NCBI GenBank assembly: GCA_023150565.1
Contig: JAKLKR010000023.1
Span: forward strand, 1 to 37,130
DNA: 37,130 nucleotides
From: Planctomycetota bacterium
GTDB taxonomy: Bacteria; Planctomycetota; UBA11346
Direction of reading: 5' to 3'
Shown here: piece by piece, positions 32,874-37,130 of the stretch
Numbering within the stretch: the stretch's first letter is position 1
Layout of the letters: every line of letters starts with the position of its first letter
The notes under the pieces: model-generated
Seen by the model: the letters and a program-made list of their open reading frames with translations, nothing else
Database searches by the model: none
What the model was told of the DNA's origin: nothing
Program-made: the position numbers and the translations under genes

Positions 32874-34871
32874 TCAGAGGGCCCAGGCGATCACCGCGAC
32901 CACGGCCACCAGGCCGAGGACGCCGAGGGCGAGATGGGTGCGCAGGCGCGAACGCTGGCTGAGGGCGAAGCCGGCGCCGCACACCCCGGTGGCGACCATG
33001 CGCACCGCCTCGGTCAGGCCGGCGACCAGCAGCAGCTCGACCAGGAAGTAGAGGGCCAGGGCGGCGCCCTTCACCGGCTTGACCACGCACAGGTCGTAAA
33101 CGCGGTCGAAGGCGAAGGTCCACGCCCCGCCGAAACCGCCCGGGACGCTGGTCGGCCGCTGCTCGACGCTGGGCCCGGTGGGGCCCTTGCGCCACAGCAG
33201 CCAGGCCACCACCCAACCGGCCGCCGCCAGGCCGGTGCCGAGCAGCGCCACCACCACCGCCGGCAGGTGCAGGCCGTGGCCGTGGGCGGCGGTGGCGACC
33301 TGCTGGGCCGGGGCCAGCACCGGCGCCAGGAAGCCGGGCAGCAGGTGGCTGTTGAGCACCGCCACCGGCAGCTCCATCCACACCAGGCCGGCGAGCAGCG
33401 AGCCGAAGCCGAGGATCACCAGCGGGATGGTCATGGTCACCGGCACCTTCTGGAGGTGGTGGCGGGCCTCGTCGGTGACCCGCGAGCCGCCCCAGAAGGT
33501 CAGCACCATCAGGCGGGTCATGTACACCGCGGTGAGGCCGGCGGTGCCCAGGGCGAGGGCGCAGGCCGCGACCCCCACCGGCCCGGCGGCGGCCAGGCGT
33601 TCGAGGATGAGGTCCTTGGAGAAGAACCCGGCCCCGCCCGGCAGGCCGATGATCGCCCACCAGCCGTAGGACATCGCCAGGTAGGTCCAGAACAGCCCGC
33701 GGTCGCGCTTCAGCCCGCCCATGCGGCGCATGTCCTGCTCGTGGTGCAGGCGGTGGATCACCGCGCCGGCGCCGAGGAACAGGGTGGCCTTGAAGAAGGC
33801 GTGGGTGAAGACGTGGAAGATGGCCACGTCGAAGGCGCCCACCCCGGCGGCCATGAACATGAAGCCGAGCTGGCTGACGGTGGAGTAGGCCAGGGCCTTC
33901 TTGATGTCGTTCTGGAACAGCCCGGCGACGGCGCCGAAGAAGGCGGTGGCGGCGCCGGTGACCAGCACGATCTGCAGCACCCAGGGCGGGCAGTGGGCGT
34001 AGAAGTCGCCCAGCCGGCCGACCAGGAACACGCCGGCGGTGACCATGGTGGCGGCGTGGATCAGCGCCGAGACCGGGGTGGGGCCGGCCATGGCGTCGGG
34101 CAGCCAGGTCAGCAGCGGCACCTGCGCGCTCTTGCCGGTGCAGCCGAGGAAGAGCAGCACCCCGGCCAGGGCCAGCACCCCCGCCTTGGCGGCGATCAGC
34201 CCTTCGTTGCCGCCATCGCGGAAGAAGGCGGCGATCTGCTGGTAGTCGAGGCTGCCGGTGACCGAGGCGAGGGCGAAGGCGCCGAGCAGGAAGCCCAGGT
34301 CGCCGATGCGGTTCATCACGAAGGCCTTGCGCGCGGCGTCGTTGTACTCGTCGTTGTGGTGCCAGAAGCCGATCAGCAGGTACGAGCAGAGGCCCACGCC
34401 CTCCCAGCCGATGAAGGTCACCGGCAGGCTGCCGCCCATCACCAGCACGATCATCGAGGCGAGGAACAGGTTGAGGTAGGCCATGAAGCGCGCGAAGCCG
34501 CGGTCGGCCCACATGTAGCCGACGGAATAGAGCGTGATCAGGGTGCCGATGCCGGTGACGAACAGCAACATCAGGGCGGTGAGCGGGTCGACCAGGACGT
34601 TGAGGGCGATCGACAGCCCGCCCAGGTGCATCCATTCCCACAGGGTGTGGGCCAGGGCCGGGGCGGTGGCGCCGGGGCCGGCGGCCGGCAGCGCCAGCAG
34701 CGCCGCCACCGAGAGGGCGAAGGCGGCCGCCGGCAGCAGCACCGCCACCAGCGAGACGAAGCCGCGGGCGGGGCCGTTGGCCGAGCGCGCGCCGGCGAGG
34801 GCGAGGGCGCCGTTCACGACCGCCCCGATCAGGGGCAGCGCAGGGATCAGCCAGAGCAGGGAGGCGCGCAC
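32874..34871 (-). CDS. nuoL: NADH-quinone oxidoreductase subunit L
   Basis: 665 aa from a GTG start at 34871. Largest antiporter-like subunit, with the C-terminal lateral helix that braces the membrane arm. Recognisable segments are FIGWEGVGLCSYLLIGFW, CTGKSAQVPLLTWLPDAMAG and PVSALIHAATMVTAGVFLVG. The region about 480-600 with AHGHGLHLP is an expected variable stretch before the last helices. Four bases separate it from nuoK. Confidence 0.96.
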   Translation of the reverse strand: MRASLLWLIPALPLIGAVVNGALALAGARSANGPARGFVSLVAVLLPAAAFALSVAALLALPAAGPGATAPALAHTLWEWMHLGGLSIALNVLVDPLTALMLLFVTGIGTLITLYSVGYMWADRGFARFMAYLNLFLASMIVLVMGGSLPVTFIGWEGVGLCSYLLIGFWHHNDEYNDAARKAFVMNRIGDLGFLLGAFALASVTGSLDYQQIAAFFRDGGNEGLIAAKAGVLALAGVLLFLGCTGKSAQVPLLTWLPDAMAGPTPVSALIHAATMVTAGVFLVGRLGDFYAHCPPWVLQIVLVTGAATAFFGAVAGLFQNDIKKALAYSTVSQLGFMFMAAGVGAFDVAIFHVFTHAFFKATLFLGAGAVIHRLHHEQDMRRMGGLKRDRGLFWTYLAMSYGWWAIIGLPGGAGFFSKDLILERLAAAGPVGVAACALALGTAGLTAVYMTRLMVLTFWGGSRVTDEARHHLQKVPVTMTIPLVILGFGSLLAGLVWMELPVAVLNSHLLPGFLAPVLAPAQQVATAAHGHGLHLPAVVVALLGTGLAAAGWVVAWLLWRKGPTGPSVEQRPTSVPGGFGGAWTFAFDRVYDLCVVKPVKGAALALYFLVELLLVAGLTEAVRMVATGVCGAGFALSQRSRLRTHLALGVLGLVAVVAVIAWAL

Positions 34872-34875
34872 CGGA

Positions 34876-35193
34876 TCACTCCTTCATGTCGGCGAACGCA
34901 TCGCCATCGACGGTGTCCTTGACCCGGGTGATGCAGATCACCATCGCCAGGCCCACGCACACCTCGGCCGCCGCCACCGCGATGGTGAACAGCGGCACGA
35001 TCTGGCCGTGCAGGCCGGCCCCGCCGGGGAACTGGCGCGAGAAGCCGACGATCGAGAGGTTGGCGGCGTTGAGCATCAGCTCGACGCCCATCAGGACGAA
35101 GAACAGATTGCGGCGCGCCAGCGCGGTGCCGAGCCCGAGGGCGAACAGCACCGCGGCCAGGATCTGCACGTCGAGGGGATCAATGTGCATCAT
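34876..35193 (-). CDS. nuoK: NADH-quinone oxidoreductase subunit K
   Basis: 105 aa, three transmembrane helices. The two essential glutamates are in LMGVELMLNAANL and VAAAEVCVGLAMVI. Two consecutive ATGs (35193 and 35190) could both serve as starts. It overlaps nuoJ by 14 bases. Confidence 0.96.
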   Translation of the reverse strand: MMHIDPLDVQILAAVLFALGLGTALARRNLFFVLMGVELMLNAANLSIVGFSRQFPGGAGLHGQIVPLFTIAVAAAEVCVGLAMVICITRVKDTVDGDAFADMKE

Positions 35194-35767
35194 GGCCGTG
35201 CTCCTTGTCGCCGCCTGCGGCGGCCGCCTCGGCCCGGCTGGTCAGCTCGCGCTTGGCGAGCAGCACCGCGCCCACCGCCGCCACCAGCAGCAGCACGCCG
35301 GTGACCTCGAACAGCAGCCACCAGCCGCCGGCGGTGGGGGCGAGGTCGAACATCGCCGCGGCGATCGCCTCCGGCTCGCCGCGCACCGCCTCCGGGCTCG
35401 GCGCCATGGGCGTGCGCGCCAGCACCCGCACCACCCCGGCGGCGAGCGCCAGCGGCAGCGGCAGCACCAGCAGGCCGTACCAGTCCACGCTCGGCACCTC
35501 GTGGTCGCGGGCGCGGTTGAGCACCATGATCACGAACACCACCAGCATCATGATCGCGCCAGCGTAGGTCAGCACCTGGATCACCCCCAGGAAGGGGCTG
35601 CCGAGCAGGGCGTAGAGCCCGGCCAGGGCGAGCATCACGCCGATGAGGTTGATGGCGCCGTTGAGCGGGTGGCGGCTGAGCAGCACGCCGCCGCCGCACA
35701 CCACCGCCGCGAGGGCGAGGAGCCAGAAGGTCAGCGGCGCCAGGATGGGGTCGAGCGCGGAGAGCAT
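35180..35767 (-). CDS. nuoJ: NADH-quinone oxidoreductase subunit J
   Basis: 195 aa, five transmembrane helices. VLTYAGAIMMLVVFVIMVLN is the conserved transmembrane helix 3 with the pi-bulge region, and HPLNGAINLIGVMLALAGLYALL precedes it. The C-terminus is charged (GDKEHGHDAH) and its codons overlap the nuoK start. The ATG is seven bases after the nuoI stop. Confidence 0.95.
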   Translation of the reverse strand: MLSALDPILAPLTFWLLALAAVVCGGGVLLSRHPLNGAINLIGVMLALAGLYALLGSPFLGVIQVLTYAGAIMMLVVFVIMVLNRARDHEVPSVDWYGLLVLPLPLALAAGVVRVLARTPMAPSPEAVRGEPEAIAAAMFDLAPTAGGWWLLFEVTGVLLLVAAVGAVLLAKRELTSRAEAAAAGGDKEHGHDAH

Positions 35768-35774
35768 GGCATTC

Positions 35775-36350
35775 TCAGTGGTGGGTGCCGGACTTGAGCG
35801 CCGCCCGGGCCTCGGCGTTGCGGGAGCCGCCAGGGGCCTCCTGGCTGCGCAGGTCCTCGGCCGGGTAGTCGGCGGGGTTCCAGTCCAGCAGCTTGGCCTT
35901 GTCGATCACGAAGCCGGCGCGGCTGTCGCCCACGATCACCGCCTTGCCGGTGTCCATGCGGATGGCGTCGCAGGGGCAGGCCTCGACGCAGTAGCCGCAG
36001 AACACGCACAGCAGCAGGTCGATCTCGAACTTGGCGGGACGCTTCTCGATGTGGTGGTCGGGCGACTCCTCGGCGACGATGCTGATGCAGCGCGCCGGGC
36101 AGGCGGTCGAGCACATGTAGCAGGCCACGCAGCGCGATTCGCCGTCGGGGCGCTTCATCAGGCGGTGCTGGCTGCGGTAGTCGCGCGGCAGGCGCGGCTG
36201 CTCCTCGGGGTAGTCGAGGGTCTGGAAGCCCTCGGGCCGGGCGAGGTTGCGCACCGCGTGGCCGAGGGTGGTGGCGAGACCCTTGAAGATCTCGATGAAG
36301 TAGACGCTCTCCCAGAAGGAGAGGTCGGGCCGGGCGACGACCTTGGCCAT
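35775..36350 (-). CDS. nuoI: NADH-quinone oxidoreductase subunit I (2x[4Fe-4S])
   Basis: 191 aa. Carries clusters N6a and N6b to the quinone site: C74/C77/C80/C84 (CVACYMCSTACPARC) and C115/C118/C121/C125 (CVFCGYCVEACPCDAI). The N-terminal amphipathic segment FWESVYFIEIFKGLATTLGH is typical. The ATG at 36350 shares one base with the nuoH stop (TGATG). The last 40 residues (DYPAEDLRSQEAPGG onward) form a charged extension. Confidence 0.96.
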   Translation of the reverse strand: MAKVVARPDLSFWESVYFIEIFKGLATTLGHAVRNLARPEGFQTLDYPEEQPRLPRDYRSQHRLMKRPDGESRCVACYMCSTACPARCISIVAEESPDHHIEKRPAKFEIDLLLCVFCGYCVEACPCDAIRMDTGKAVIVGDSRAGFVIDKAKLLDWNPADYPAEDLRSQEAPGGSRNAEARAALKSGTHH

Positions 36351-37130
36351 CAGCGCACTCCCTTGAGGACCTGGAGCACCACCGCGGTGACCACCAGGTT
36401 GAGGATCGCGAGGTTGAGCATGACCTTCCAGCCGAGATCCATGATCTGGTCGTAGCGGAAGCGCGGCAGCGTCCAGCGCACCCACACGAACAGCCAGGCC
36501 ACCGCCAGGGTCTTGCCGACGATGACCGCGAACTGCACCGCGGCGGTGAGCAGGTTGACCCACAGCGGCCAGGCCCCGGTGGCGGGGTCGAGGGCGGGCT
36601 TGAGCAGCGCGCAGGCCGCCCCGGCGGCGCCCAGGCAGGCGAGCGCGCCGAACACGAAGGCGGCGATGTAGAGGCCGTATTCGCGCCCGCGCAGGGCGCG
36701 GTTGCTGCCATGGCGGGCGAGCACCGCGGCGCGGCGGCGGCGCACCAGCTCGGCCGCCACCAGCAGCACCACCGCCTTGATGGTGAGCAGGGCGGCGATG
36801 ACGGTGCCGACGTGGGCGCTGACCCAGGTGCCATCGAGGTGGACCCAGTCCCGGCCCAGGCCGTCGAGCGGCAGCGGCATGGGCAGCAGCTGGTAGCCGC
36901 CGAGGTAGACGGTGGCGATCAGCGCCGAGGCCACCAGCAGGTGCAGGTATTCCGCGCCCATGATCGCGGCGAAGCGCGCGGCGCCGAATTCGGTGATGAA
37001 GCCGCCGACCAGCTCGCTGTCGCCCTCGATCACGTCGAAGGGGGTGCGGTTGCACTCGGCGAACATGGCGGTGACGAAGAGCAGGAAGCCGAGCGGCTGG
37101 ACCACGATGCCCCAGGTGTGGCCGCCCTGC
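36350..37130 (-). CDS. nuoH: NADH-quinone oxidoreductase subunit H, N-terminus outside the window
   Basis: Partial: about 259 codons visible, open to the window edge, so the N-terminal part lies beyond 37130. The conserved quinone-chamber loop reads AECNRTPFDVIEGDSELVGG, followed by FAAIMGAEYLHLLVASALIA. A GTG at 37105 is an internal valine, not the start. An insertion near the middle (PLPLDGLGRDWVHLDGTWVS and RRRRAAVLARHGSNRALRGR regions) makes the C-terminal half longer than in E. coli NuoH. Upstream nuoA-G are presumably outside the window. Confidence 0.94.
   Translation of the reverse strand, partial: QGGHTWGIVVQPLGFLLFVTAMFAECNRTPFDVIEGDSELVGGFITEFGAARFAAIMGAEYLHLLVASALIATVYLGGYQLLPMPLPLDGLGRDWVHLDGTWVSAHVGTVIAALLTIKAVVLLVAAELVRRRRAAVLARHGSNRALRGREYGLYIAAFVFGALACLGAAGAACALLKPALDPATGAWPLWVNLLTAAVQFAVIVGKTLAVAWLFVWVRWTLPRFRYDQIMDLGWKVMLNLAILNLVVTAVVLQVLKGVR

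Noticed and set aside
31050..34922. A 1290-codon open frame on the plus strand opposite nuoL, nuoM and nuoN
   Set aside because: Gln/Gly/His-rich shadow translation; the minus strand encodes three complete, conserved complex I subunits.

Overview
GC-rich bacterial chromosome segment, almost fully coding, organised as compact operons with frequent ATGA/TGATG overlaps. The PVC superphylum (Planctomycetota/Verrucomicrobiota/Lentisphaerota) is a reasonable but unproven guess. The main clue is a prepilin-like protein with an H-X9-DG C-terminal motif, beside a secreted glycoside hydrolase and a GntR/LacI-type hybrid regulator. A TonB-dependent receptor indicates an outer membrane. No integrase, transposase, CRISPR array or phage gene was seen.

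Layout. (1) 31-143: tRNA-Gln(CUG) and a perfect hairpin terminator. (2) 192-4424, minus: an arsenic resistance locus in transcription order arsR, acr3, arsC, arsN2, a SigZ-type ECF sigma factor, a CxxC carboxymuconolactone-decarboxylase/AhpD-like protein, and arsM. Two copies of an ATCGTA-N4-KACGAW inverted repeat (one over the arsR start, one upstream of acr3) look like ArsR operators; a terminator separates arsR from acr3. (3) 4489-14030, plus: a PhnD-like binding protein, a NarL-class histidine kinase and a LuxR-type response regulator, then an iron-sulfur subunit, an NrfD-type membrane subunit and a molybdopterin catalytic subunit of the TtrBCA/SrdBCA type, then moaA behind a highly structured leader that may be a molybdenum-cofactor riboswitch. 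Together this is a sensed respiratory reductase module with its own cofactor gene. (4) 14031-18336, minus: two unrecognised small genes, a TonB-dependent receptor and a Sel1-repeat/sigma-factor fusion. (5) 18456-24896, plus: an HDOD protein, a GAF-SpoIIE phosphatase, a large S41 PDZ protease and hemB. (6) 24900-29335: a pilin-like gene and glycoside hydrolase (minus), divergent from a GntR/LacI-type regulator (plus), with a palindrome in between. (7) 29342-37130, minus: nuoH (partial)-I-J-K-L-M-N of respiratory complex I, followed by a YbgC-type thioesterase gene.

How it may work together: complex I feeds electrons to the quinone pool and the NrfD subunit could draw on quinol to reduce an oxyanion (tetrathionate, selenate or an arsenic/sulfur compound; the sequence does not decide). 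The ars genes next door detoxify arsenate and arsenite by reduction, efflux, methylation and N-acetylation. The operator between arsR and the sensor gene raises the possibility that arsenic also controls the respiratory sensor.
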